A stretch of DNA of 64,000 nucleotides from assembly GCF_016599855.1 (NCBI RefSeq), contig NZ_CP067041.1, forward strand, positions 6,138,001-6,202,000. The letters are read 5' to 3'. Made by a program: the position numbers and the translations under genes. Source of the DNA: Bradyrhizobium diazoefficiens. Its GTDB lineage: Bacteria; Pseudomonadota; Alphaproteobacteria; Rhizobiales; Xanthobacteraceae. This document shows positions 1 through 7,961 of the stretch, in pieces; the stretch's first letter is position 1; each line of letters starts with the position of its first letter. The notes below the pieces were generated by a model. The model saw only the letters and a program-made list of their open reading frames with translations. It did no database searches and had not been told where the DNA came from.

Positions 1-2004
1 CGCATCCCGGCTCTCCATCAGCGCCCGTCCGATGCCCATCGTCAGCTTGTCTTCATAGACCTTCTCGACCTGCAGGGGCGACATGAACTCACCCAGCACA
101 CTGCGGCACTCCTTCAGCTTGTTGGTGAGGACGATCTGCACGTACTCCTCGACCGTTCCCCGGGTCCGGAAGTTGTAGATGGAGACGTCGCGTTCCTGAC
201 CGACCCTGTCGACTCGGCCGATGCGCTGCTCGACGCGCATCGGATTCCACGGAAAATCGTAGTTCACGATGGTACGCGCGAACTGAAGATTGAGCCCCTG
301 ACCGCCGGCATCCGTCGAGATCAGGCAAGCCTTCTTCTCGCTCATGAACGCGGCGCGCGCTCCGGTCTTCTCGTCCTGATCCTGGGCTCCCCGGTAGCCG
401 ATGACCGCGCAGTCCGGATGTTGCTCTGTCAGAGCCTTCATCAGAAGTTCGTGCGTCTTCAGATAGTTGACGTAGACGATGAATTTCTCGTCGCGCGCGA
501 ACAGCTCCGCCGCCAGATCGAGCAGGCGACAGGATTTGGCGTGATGCGCCGTGTCCCATGGTTGGCCCGTGTAGCGCTCGATGAATCCGTCCAGCTTCAC
601 GAGGTCCAAATCGTCGCGCGTTATCGATGTAAGATCCTCGACGCGCTTGCGCAGGGCCGTGCTCAAGGTGTGGAGGGCCGCAAGCGGATGGCTCGCCATT
701 TCGCGCAGCACCAGCATCGCGATCAGCACGAATTGCGAGACGTGCTGCGCCATGCCGGACGCTCGAGACACTTTGGCCGCGGCACCCATGTGTCGGCTGT
801 AGATTCCCTTCAGGAGCGCGAGTAATTCATCGTAGATGACCTCTTCGGCGGGTTTGAATTCCGCGATCTCGATCAGTTTGAAATTCCGCTTCGCGAACGG
901 AATATCGGTCTCGCGGCGGAGCCTCCTTGTCATCAAGGGCGCCAGACGTTGCTGAAGGAGATCGTTGTCCTTAATGATGCGGTCGCCGGCCATGTGCTTC
1001 TCGGCGAAGAAGCGACGCTGACCAAGATAGCCCGGCTTCAGCAACGTAGCGAGATTGTACATATCGTAGCCGCTGTTGTGGATCGGCGTGGCGGTGAGAA
1101 GTACGCGACGACGAGCCCGCAGCGAGTAGACGAAGCGGAATCGAAGACGATCCGCGTTCCGGCAGTCGTGCGCCTCATCGACGATAAGCAGATCCCACAT
1201 CCGCTTTCGAAGTATCTCGGATACCGCAGAGTCCTTGCCGGTGCCTTTTGCCTGATCGAGCGAGAGCAGGAGGACTGGAACCACTTCGAGTTCGGGGTAC
1301 GACAATTCCCTGATGTCCAGGAGGAGTTCGCGCCCGAAGAACTTCGACAATTCTTCCGCCCACTGCGGCTTGACGTTCGCGGGAACGAGCACGAGCGCCG
1401 TCGCTACCGGATCATCCGCGAGGATTTCCTCGAGGACGAGGGCGGCGATGTTCGTCTTGCCCAGGCCGACCTCGTCGGCGACGATTGCCAGACCCTTCAT
1501 GTCCTCCGCGACATGTCGGGCCGTCGCTACCTGATGGCGAAATGCAACGTGGGCTCCCTGCATTCGGCCGTGGCCGAGCAGGAATAGGTCCGGATTTCCG
1601 ACGGCGACGTCGAACGATAGATTGAGCGCCTGAGCTGCGGCAAGGGCGCTCCCCTTTTCGCGACCAAAGGTGGCCACGTGGCTCTCCGCCGGCGATTGCG
1701 GTATCTTGGCGAGAGTTTCGTCCGCGGTCGGAACGCTCAACGTCGCGCCGTCGTCGATTTCGCGCTGCTCCGCCGCAGGAACGCTCTTGACGATGCTCCA
1801 GTAGGACGCATGGACGTCCAGCGCGGCGCCGGCTCTGACGTCCACTCCAAGCGACTGAAGGTCGCTGCGGACGATTTTCGGCGGGAATTCTTCGACCGCG
1901 TCAACGAAGCTCGGCAACGAGACGAAGTGCTCGCGTTCGCGCAGGCGTTCGAGAACGCGAACGTACGTCAGGATGCGCCCGAGCGGTGGACCTTCGGCAG
2001 TCAT
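1..2004 (-). CDS. SNF2-family DEAH-box helicase/ATPase, 3' end outside window
   Basis: The reading frame is open from an ATG at 2004 leftward past base 1, giving at least 668 residues. Helicase motifs appear in order: motif I DEVGLGKT at about residues 177-184, motif II DEAH at 276-279, motif III LLTATP shortly after, then STDAGGQGLNLQ and QRIGRVDR (about 593-600) in the second RecA lobe. This pattern is that of RapA/SNF2-type double-strand translocases, which remodel protein-DNA complexes and recur in defence islands. The start codon overlaps the stop of the upstream membrane-protein gene by 4 bp (ATGA), so the genes are translationally coupled. The C-terminus is missing, so any fused nuclease cannot be judged. 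The family is clear; the biological role is inference. Confidence 0.9.
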   Translation of the reverse strand, partial: MTAEGPPLGRILTYVRVLERLREREHFVSLPSFVDAVEEFPPKIVRSDLQSLGVDVRAGAALDVHASYWSIVKSVPAAEQREIDDGATLSVPTADETLAKIPQSPAESHVATFGREKGSALAAAQALNLSFDVAVGNPDLFLLGHGRMQGAHVAFRHQVATARHVAEDMKGLAIVADEVGLGKTNIAALVLEEILADDPVATALVLVPANVKPQWAEELSKFFGRELLLDIRELSYPELEVVPVLLLSLDQAKGTGKDSAVSEILRKRMWDLLIVDEAHDCRNADRLRFRFVYSLRARRRVLLTATPIHNSGYDMYNLATLLKPGYLGQRRFFAEKHMAGDRIIKDNDLLQQRLAPLMTRRLRRETDIPFAKRNFKLIEIAEFKPAEEVIYDELLALLKGIYSRHMGAAAKVSRASGMAQHVSQFVLIAMLVLREMASHPLAALHTLSTALRKRVEDLTSITRDDLDLVKLDGFIERYTGQPWDTAHHAKSCRLLDLAAELFARDEKFIVYVNYLKTHELLMKALTEQHPDCAVIGYRGAQDQDEKTGARAAFMSEKKACLISTDAGGQGLNLQFARTIVNYDFPWNPMRVEQRIGRVDRVGQERDVSIYNFRTRGTVEEYVQIVLTNKLKECRSVLGEFMSPLQVEKVYEDKLTMGIGRALMESRDA

Positions 2005-2462
2005 GACTCGGGGGAATCGCTCTTCGGTCGGAACGTCAGGATGGTTCTCCAGGCGCTGAAGTAGCCGGACAGGAGCTGCAGGCTCGAGAGAGCCAGAAAA
2101 ATGAAGAGAACAATGTAGAATGGCGAGACGCCCGGCGCAGGTGCGTTGGCGCCGGCGACGCCCAGTCCGATGAGATGCAGAGCGCCTTCCGCCCCGTAGA
2201 CGATGACAAGCACGACGAACGCCGGCGGCAGGAGGACGAGAAGCAGATAGACGAGCACTCCGTACGACCACAGCGACTTGAACAGTTTCCACTTCTGGTT
2301 CGCGATGAACGTGTCGTCGGAGCGCACGTCTTTGATCGCCTTCTTCAGATCCTTGGCGTCCACCTGAACGGGATCCAGGGCCGACTTGAACAGTCCGACG
2401 CCGTTCGAAGATCCGTAAAGCAGCGCGAGCACCGCGAGCAACGTTTTTGCATCCTCGTCCAT
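2001..2462 (-). CDS. Small predicted inner-membrane protein in helicase operon
   Basis: The product has 153 residues and I do not recognise the family. A soluble N-terminal half of about 65 residues is followed by two long hydrophobic stretches, roughly residues 68-98 and 112-132, so two or three membrane passes are likely. The ATG at 2462 lies 4 bp after the stop of the upstream 248-residue gene, and its own stop overlaps the helicase start by 4 bp. The tight packing says the three products are made together. A membrane protein coupled to a SNF2 helicase suggests a membrane-associated step, such as an effector or an anchoring subunit, but nothing in the sequence names it. Confidence 0.75.
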   Translation of the reverse strand: MDEDAKTLLAVLALLYGSSNGVGLFKSALDPVQVDAKDLKKAIKDVRSDDTFIANQKWKLFKSLWSYGVLVYLLLVLLPPAFVVLVIVYGAEGALHLIGLGVAGANAPAPGVSPFYIVLFIFLALSSLQLLSGYFSAWRTILTFRPKSDSPES

Positions 2463-2466
2463 CGTT

Positions 2467-3213
2467 TCAAGCCGCCGGTATCTTGTACATGTCGTAGAAC
2501 AGCTTCTGCAGTGCCTTGTCGGTCTTGATGACGTCGACGGTCACGGCGTCGATCCACATCCTATGGACCTCCCGATCCCAGAGATATGGACTTGCCATCC
2601 GCTTCGCGGGCAATTGCAATCGGATGTCCTCGACCAGGTACTGCGCGGCGCCGACGAAACGGGCGGAAGGTATGCGATAGATGCTCCCGCTGGCGGGAAG
2701 ACCCTTTGAGTGCTTCTCGCCAGTCTGCTCGGGCTCGACGGTGTTGATGAGGTGGTAGAGCCGCCGCAGGGCGACGGGATAGATGATAGTCTTCCGGAAG
2801 CGCGCGATGAAATCCGAGGCGAGATTGGCGGCCTTGCGCTGCGTCAAGTTGAAGATCATCGCGAGGTCTTCGTCGTCCGCGAGATTCCAGTACCAAATGT
2901 ACTGCACATAGTTCCGCAGCCGCCACAACTGAAGTTCTCGTGGGGTCACGAAAGGCTGCTGTCCGTTTATCCAGGCGCGGTATTCGTAGTCGGCCAGACC
3001 GCCGAGCCGTTCCTCGACGTAGGCCTGGAGGATCACCTGCCGGTCTCCCTTGCCTACGTTCGGAAATTTCTTCGACTTGCAGTATTCGTGACATTCGGGA
3101 GGTATGGCGCGTGCGATAGTTACGAGCACGTTCGGCATGTAGACCAAATCGGTCGGTATTTTCACCTCGAAGTACGCTTCGTAATCGGTAGGAACGGTGA
3201 CTGCCTTCGCCAT
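2467..3213 (-). CDS. Unrecognised 248-residue protein, first gene of the helicase operon
   Basis: The protein starts at the ATG at 3213, preceded by a weak purine-rich stretch (GAGAA); two in-frame TTG codons just upstream are less likely starts. It is soluble, with no signal peptide or membrane segment, and is rich in Trp, Tyr and Arg. A conserved-looking middle (about residues 85-150) has an aromatic segment NYVQYIWYWN and the run NLTQRKAANLASDF, which resembles a helix-turn-helix, so DNA binding or adaptor function is possible. It is followed by the membrane protein and the SNF2 helicase in one operon. I can assign no family. Confidence 0.75.
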   Translation of the reverse strand: MAKAVTVPTDYEAYFEVKIPTDLVYMPNVLVTIARAIPPECHEYCKSKKFPNVGKGDRQVILQAYVEERLGGLADYEYRAWINGQQPFVTPRELQLWRLRNYVQYIWYWNLADDEDLAMIFNLTQRKAANLASDFIARFRKTIIYPVALRRLYHLINTVEPEQTGEKHSKGLPASGSIYRIPSARFVGAAQYLVEDIRLQLPAKRMASPYLWDREVHRMWIDAVTVDVIKTDKALQKLFYDMYKIPAA

Positions 3214-3347
3214 CAACAATTCTCGTGTCCGCTGAGCAATTGGGAGCCGTTGTTAAGCCCGTATAGGATACAATGAGAGTGCAACGCCTGCGAGAGATTT
3301 GAAAATATTTCTCGCTTTAAATGCCTCGATTAGGTCGTACATCGAGA

Positions 3348-3510
3348 GTCACATCGGTTTCGCAAAAAGCCCTCCTCGTGGATGTCGAAGCCACCCTCTC
3401 GGGCACAAGTTGGAGGACCATTCTTCTTCCCAGGCGCGTTCGCAATCGTCAACCCCACGCGACTTCAGAACTTCAGACGCGAGGAGGGCTTTTTGCGACA
3501 CTGATGTGAC
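3348..3510. repeat. 163-bp element with 31-bp terminal inverted repeats (MITE-like)
   Basis: The 31 bases at 3348-3378 are repeated in inverted orientation at 3480-3510 with two mismatches; both arms contain GCAAAAAGCCCTCCTCG read inward. About 100 bp lie between them and no convincing reading frame uses the interior. The element sits in the 471-bp gap between the divergent helicase operon and the phospholipase-D gene, where it also could form a strong cruciform or hairpin. Size and symmetry fit a miniature inverted-repeat element. A long regulatory hairpin is the alternative. I could not identify a clear target-site duplication. Confidence 0.65.
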
Positions 3511-3684
3511 GTTATCCCAGTAACGGGTTGACAGCATCACACATCTGAATGGTGGACGGTTGTGAACCATTTCACATACACTTAGACTGATTCCTGAGAG
3601 GCTTCGCCGGCTGCGCCGGTTCGCTCGACGACCCGGAAACTGTTTTTAGAACGTCATAATTTGATCGATTTGGGGAAGCTCGCT

Positions 3685-5724
3685 ATGAGGACGACTGCGA
3701 CCTCCGACGACGGAAAGCTGCGTGTCACGACAATTGCGGGCACGCGAGCGGTCTTGATCGCCCTTGATATGGACGATGACGAGCGCAAGGGTCTCAAGGG
3801 ATTTGCGATGCGGACAGGCAAAGCCGGTGCGCCCCTGCAATGGCTGACGGGCATGAAGGTATTCAAGTCGCTTGCCCCATCGACCGTACCCGCCGGCAAG
3901 TCGATGCATTTCACGACCGACAAAAATCCGATTCAGAGCTTTCTCTGGTCCGACTATGAAGCGATCCCGGCAACCGAGTACAGCTTCGAAGTCTCCGCCA
4001 TGTTCGGCCAGCCCGGCAACCTGCAACAACGGCACGTTGCGTCGTTCAAGATCAAGACCGAGGCCGAAGATGACGGCCACCACGGCGTCTGGTTCAACAG
4101 GGGCGCGATCGCCAGCCAGGCTTTTGCCGACCATTTCGGCAATAAGTCACTGACCGATGCCGAGTACAACGACCCAGCCAATCAGGAAGTTGCGTGGCTG
4201 TCCCGCGGGCTCGTCGAGGCATGCTTGAAATATATCGACGAAACGCCCAAGGGCGATGCGCTTCGCGTCGTGGCATACGAATTCACCTATCAAAGAGTGA
4301 TCGGCGCCCTGAAGGCAGCCATGAAGCGCGGCGTCGACGTAAAGATCGTGTATCACGACACGTCAGCGAACAATAAGGCCATTACGATTGCGAAGTTGTC
4401 CGAAGAAGAGGATGGCGAGACGATCCTCTTCAAGCGGACCCGTCCTCAGACGCCGCACAACAAGTTCATCGTACGACTGGAAGGCGGAAAGAAGCCGGTG
4501 TCAGTCTGGACCGGTTCGACCAACTTCACGGCTTCAGGATTTCTAGGACAGACCAATGTCGGCCATCTGGTGACCGATCGCGAGATCGCCGCGACCTATT
4601 TTAATCTCTGGGAAGGCCTGAAGGAGAATCCCGACCCGAAGGCCGCCCTCGCCACCGCGATGGCGCTTTCTGCCAATCCACCGAACTTGGTCGAGAAGGG
4701 CGTCACGCCGATCTTTTCCAAGCGGCCCGACGACCATTTGCTCGACTGGTACGGCGACCGAATAAAGGATGCCGCGACTAGCACCATGTTCACCGGCGCA
4801 TTCAGCGTCGATCCGAAGATTCTTGCGCCCATCGCCACCCATGGGCCGTCGATGCGGTTCATATTGCTCGAACGCCCACCGACCGAAGAAATCAATCAGG
4901 CTGTTCACGACAATCCGGCCGATGTTTCCGTCTCGTATGGCGCCATTCTAGGAAAAATGCAGCGCAAGGAACAGGTAGAGCAGAAGACCGGCAAGGGCGC
5001 GGACGGAGAGCCAAAGAAAAAATGGGTTCCGATCCCGAAGTTCGACATCGAGAAGTGGTTCGTGGATGAAGAACTCGAGCGGCAGAGCGGCGATGGCTTC
5101 GTCTTCTTCATCCATACCAAGTTCCTTCTGGTCGATCCTCTGTCGGACGACCCGCTGGTGTGTACCGGCTCCGCCAATTTCTCGGGAGCATCGCTGAAAT
5201 CGAACGACGAAAACATGATCCTCGTTCGCGGCGATACCCGCGTCGCCGACATCTACGCGACGGAATACGACCGGATTTTCCGCCACTTCTATTCGCGAGA
5301 TATCGCCAATTCGATCGCGAAGGAGGGCAAGGTCGTTAACTTCGCGCTGCTCGACGAAACCGACAAATGGAGCGACGAATACTTCGCCGCGGATAGCCCC
5401 AAGAGTCACCGCCGCTTGATGTTCTTCGCCGACCGATCGAAGAGCTGGTCAGACAAGGCGCCCGGCGACGCGAGTCCGTTCTCCGCTACCTCCCCTCGCG
5501 GCGGTGCATCCAAGCCTGGTTCTTCCAAGAAGACAGGGAGAGGCCGCAAAAAGGCCGTCAAGAGCGCTGCGGTGAAGAAGAAAACGAAAGCCGCTCGCAA
5601 GCGCGCAGCCGCGGTGAAAAAGAGCCCAATGAAAAAGAAGAAAAGCGGGGTGAAAAAGAAAAAGACGGGTGCGAAAGCTTCGCGCGTCCGCGAGGTTGCC
5701 AAGCGCAAACGATCAGGCGCTTAG
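3685..5724 (+). CDS. Phospholipase-D-fold protein (likely nuclease) with basic C-terminal tail
   Basis: The ATG at 3685 is preferred because GGGGAAG lies 8 bases upstream; a TTG at 3661 is also in frame. The 679-residue product has two HKD-type motifs: HNKFIV at about 258-263 followed by GSTNFT, and HTKFLLVD at about 477-484 followed by GSANFSG. The second is a complete HxKx4D motif; the first has Leu/Glu where the Asp is expected. The last 90 residues or so are a Lys/Ala/Arg-rich, histone H1-like tail, which suggests nucleic-acid binding. PLD-fold nucleases accompany helicases in several defence systems such as DISARM and Dpd. The gene is divergent from the SNF2 operon, so cooperation between them is inference. 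Confidence 0.85.
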   Translation: MRTTATSDDGKLRVTTIAGTRAVLIALDMDDDERKGLKGFAMRTGKAGAPLQWLTGMKVFKSLAPSTVPAGKSMHFTTDKNPIQSFLWSDYEAIPATEYSFEVSAMFGQPGNLQQRHVASFKIKTEAEDDGHHGVWFNRGAIASQAFADHFGNKSLTDAEYNDPANQEVAWLSRGLVEACLKYIDETPKGDALRVVAYEFTYQRVIGALKAAMKRGVDVKIVYHDTSANNKAITIAKLSEEEDGETILFKRTRPQTPHNKFIVRLEGGKKPVSVWTGSTNFTASGFLGQTNVGHLVTDREIAATYFNLWEGLKENPDPKAALATAMALSANPPNLVEKGVTPIFSKRPDDHLLDWYGDRIKDAATSTMFTGAFSVDPKILAPIATHGPSMRFILLERPPTEEINQAVHDNPADVSVSYGAILGKMQRKEQVEQKTGKGADGEPKKKWVPIPKFDIEKWFVDEELERQSGDGFVFFIHTKFLLVDPLSDDPLVCTGSANFSGASLKSNDENMILVRGDTRVADIYATEYDRIFRHFYSRDIANSIAKEGKVVNFALLDETDKWSDEYFAADSPKSHRRLMFFADRSKSWSDKAPGDASPFSATSPRGGASKPGSSKKTGRGRKKAVKSAAVKKKTKAARKRAAAVKKSPMKKKKSGVKKKKTGAKASRVREVAKRKRSGA

Positions 5725-6092
5725 CCTACATGCGATAGACACCTCCGTCGCAGCCCCGGTCGCGCCAAACCCGGGTCGCGCCGAAACGGCAAATTCGACG
5801 ATACGCCAACGAGGCATGTCACACTCTGAGATGGGACGGCCGTGAGGGCCAGGCGGCGAGCGTCAGACATGCGCGGACTTGAGCTGAACGCAGTTCCCAC
5901 ACAGCGGGTGAAGCGCCAATTTGCCGGCATCGGTGAGAGCGCAGCGGAAAAATGGCATCTTGGCTTTCGCTTTGATCGGCCGCTAAACTGTGACCCCGCG
6001 GAGAACACTGGTTTGACGATGTCGCAACAGAATCCTAGTGGATTGCTTTCATTGGGTCGATGGACGATCAAGGCGTGAACGAGGAGCAGATT
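5725..6092. other. 368-bp region without a supported gene
   Basis: Between the phospholipase-D gene and the YbgC-like gene I see only short overlapping frames with no ribosome site or family resemblance. A minus-strand frame runs through most of it, but its composition looks like chance. It may hold the terminator of the phospholipase-D gene. Confidence 0.4.
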
Positions 6093-6536
6093 TTATCTAA
6101 GCGCTTCCATAGCAAGCCGCAGCGTCTTGGGAATGCGCTGCGCTCTTCCGCCTGCGACAAACGCCACACGCACACGCGCCATAACTAGGAGATCGCTTCC
6201 GCGCCTGCACTCCTGTAGCAAGTCAATTGACGCGCCCCTCACCTCTTGTGGGAGCGTGACGACGTCAAGGACGTCGTCCAAGACCGCCGGCTTTAGAAAA
6301 TCGATTGTCATCGAACGGACGACGAAGGCAAAGCCGGGCGCATCGTTTCGAGCTTCTTCGAGCAGTGCTTGCTGATTGGTTCCGAGCAGGCGCAAGTAAT
6401 TCGTTCTGCCGCGCTCCATGAACCGCAAAAAATTTGCGTGATAAACAATTTGGCCGGAATCTGTATCTTCAAAATAGACCCGGACCTGCATGTGATGGCG
6501 TCCGCCGCGAATTTGACCGTCAAGAGTGGCTGTCAC
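6093..6536 (-). CDS. YbgC-like hotdog-fold acyl-CoA thioesterase
   Basis: YbgC proteins hydrolyse acyl-CoA thioesters and usually belong to the Tol-Pal locus. The product has the diagnostic start of the hotdog domain, VYFEDTDSGQIVYHANF, with the catalytic Asp in EDTD, and the later segment VRSMTIDFLKPAVLDD. The GTG at 6536 is chosen because GAGGA lies 9 bases upstream and it gives 147 residues, close to the family length; an ATG at 6599 adds a 21-residue extension that looks non-coding. No tol or pal gene is adjacent. The canonical Tol-Pal YbgC of this group usually reads AGGIVYHAN at the same place, so this looks like a divergent, possibly transferred paralogue. Confidence 0.85.
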   Translation of the reverse strand: MTATLDGQIRGGRHHMQVRVYFEDTDSGQIVYHANFLRFMERGRTNYLRLLGTNQQALLEEARNDAPGFAFVVRSMTIDFLKPAVLDDVLDVVTLPQEVRGASIDLLQECRRGSDLLVMARVRVAFVAGGRAQRIPKTLRLAMEALR

Positions 6537-6692
6537 GGTGCGGTTCCTCTGCTGCGCTTCCGGAACCATTGTCTTGCACAGAGGCGCTTTTCTGAGCAAG
6601 CGGCAAAAATCTCGAGCTTGGCTCCTGCAGTCGGAAGCTCAGCGCCGCCACATGAATGCCGGCATGCACTGCGCGCGATATCGATGGCGCCG

Positions 6693-6833
6693 CTAGTCGG
6701 GCACGCTGAGGCCAACCTGCTCGTCGACTACTTTTGGCTGCGGCCGGGGCAGCTCGATCTCCACATTCAGCGAATTGGCGAACGCCATTGTTTCAGCGAC
6801 GAGCGCATCGAGTTCGCTCTTCCAGTCATGCAT
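6693..6833 (-). CDS. Small 46-residue protein with strong ribosome-binding site
   Basis: The frame starts at the ATG at 6833, with the run GGGGGGAC ending 4 bases upstream as ribosome-binding site. The product begins MHDWKSELDALVAETMAFA and ends in a Pro-rich segment. This opening resembles longer small hypothetical proteins that I recall from Bradyrhizobium, so this may be a C-terminally shortened member. It is acidic and soluble, with no signal peptide. It lies upstream of the YbgC-like gene on the same strand, 94 bp away. Function unknown. Confidence 0.45.
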   Translation of the reverse strand: MHDWKSELDALVAETMAFANSLNVEIELPRPQPKVVDEQVGLSVPD

Positions 6834-6986
6834 TGACGTCCCCCCGCACGGGTCGGCCACGCTAACCGCTGATTGCTTGCAAGACCCGAGTTCGTTCGAA
6901 GCGATATGGGATTGCCGGAATGCCGGCCACCCTGTAAACGATCCCGGCACGCCGTCCGGCCGCCTTTCAGCGATTGCCCGCGGCGG

Positions 6987-7062
6987 GGGCCTGTAGCTCA
7001 ATGGTTAGAGCCGGCCGCTCATAACGGTCTGGTTCCTGGTTCGAATCCAGGCGGGCCCACCA
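6987..7062 (+). tRNA. ileX: tRNA-Ile(CAT), lysidine-type
   Basis: A full cloverleaf can be drawn by eye: acceptor GGGCCTG pairing with CGGGCCC (one G-U), D-stem GCTC/GAGC, anticodon stem GGCCG/CGGTC with loop CTCATAA (anticodon CAT), T-stem CCTGG/CCAGG and encoded CCA at 7060-7062. A CAT anticodon could mean Met, but the acceptor and anticodon stems match the proteobacterial tRNA-Ile2 pattern, in which TilS converts C34 to lysidine so that AUA is read. The gene lies inside the presumed island, followed directly by an AT-rich palindrome. Confidence 0.92.
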
Positions 7063-7071
7063 GCCTCTGTT

Positions 7072-7095
7072 ATATATATATTATAATATATATAT
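7072..7095. repeat. 24-bp perfect AT-only palindrome after the tRNA
   Basis: The bases from 7072 to 7095 consist only of A and T, centred on TTATAA, and read the same on both strands. In a genome this rich in GC such a run is striking. It begins 10 bp after the tRNA CCA end. It could act as a tRNA terminator hairpin, a recombination or excision site, or a binding site for an AT-specific protein. Confidence 0.7.
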
Positions 7096-7244
7096 GATGC
7101 CGGCGCCGGCGGGGACCGTGCGGACACTTTGGGAACGACTCGATTTTCTTGGATCGGCAAAGCCATCGATCCGGTCAGCCCAATGCTGCATCAGCTTGGT
7201 GCGCAAGCCGATCAGTGCCCGGTGCGCGCTTGAAGATAGTGTCT

Positions 7245-7541
7245 CTAAATGAGAGATGCGAAAACTGCGACGCGGCGCGCCTTATGGGAATTGGCCTCAA
7301 GGTAGCTAGGGCTGCAGGCTCGACCAGGCGTGCGCCAACGGCGCATCGCCTCAATTGAAAATGGCACGCGGAGAGCGTGAGCATAGCGACCCAAAGGGCA
7401 CGCGGGTCCGAGTGCAGCGACGTATTTGGCTTTTTCGACCACGCAAAAAGCCAGGGCAAACACCGGATGGTCTGGGTTGATGTTGGCGAGACCGTAATCG
7501 CCGCTCTCGTCGATGTAGACAATGTATTCGCTGAAATCCAT
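7245..7541 (-). pseudogene. DUF3800 protein, N-terminal fragment
   Basis: The first 44 or so residues from the ATG at 7541 match the start of DUF3800 proteins: YIVYIDESGDYG followed by HPVFALAFCVVEK. DUF3800 is an RNase-H-like fold common in mobile and defence regions. After about 7410 the frame continues into unrelated sequence and stops at 7245, so only a small part of the usual 200-plus residues remains. The downstream DNA toward the tRNA shows no continuation in another frame. I read it as a truncated remnant. Confidence 0.6.
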
Positions 7542-7961
7542 TTGCAGATAGTAGCCCGAGTCGCCGCCGCCGCCAGCTCAAGTGGCTCATAAACGGCCGG
7601 CTTTCACTAAACCGATCATCCACAGCCTGGCCGGGCAATCTCCTCAAATTCGCGCTTCTGGTGTAGTGTAATCTCATGGAATCACTGCAGGCGCAAACGA
7701 GAACCGGGGGTACCGCGGGGCGTGAGCTTCTTTGCAAGTGGACGCGTCCGGTCATTCTGCCGGCAGTCGCGGAGCGACGAATTACCGTTGGCAAGAACCC
7801 TGTTACACAGACCGTTTCCCCCAGACCACGGCATCGGCACAGTTTTTCGATTCGCAGCATCCTGGACACGACCTGGTTAAGCTCGGGCTGTCGCCCCCTT
7901 CAACGAGATGCTCAACGTCCATTTGCAACACCAGTAATGTTTCGAGCATAGAGCCCGCCGC
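7542..7961. other. 420-bp region upstream of the STAND gene, no gene supported
   Basis: Several short overlapping frames cross this stretch on both strands, but none has a credible ribosome site or recognisable product. It must contain the promoter of the large STAND protein gene. No obvious repeat or hairpin stands out. Confidence 0.4.

Noticed and set aside
418..1587. Plus-strand frames in the first 2 kb
   Set aside because: They are shadows of the minus-strand SNF2 helicase, which shows all expected motifs in one continuous frame.
1..5724. DISARM or Dpd system
   Set aside because: Only a SNF2 helicase and a PLD protein are visible. No methylase, DUF1998 protein or DpdA-like TGT lies in the window.
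6987..7062. tRNA-Ile as the attachment site of the integrase at 23700
   Set aside because: The fragment at 25288-25332 has a different T-stem and acceptor strand, so it is not a repeat of the tRNA-Ile end.
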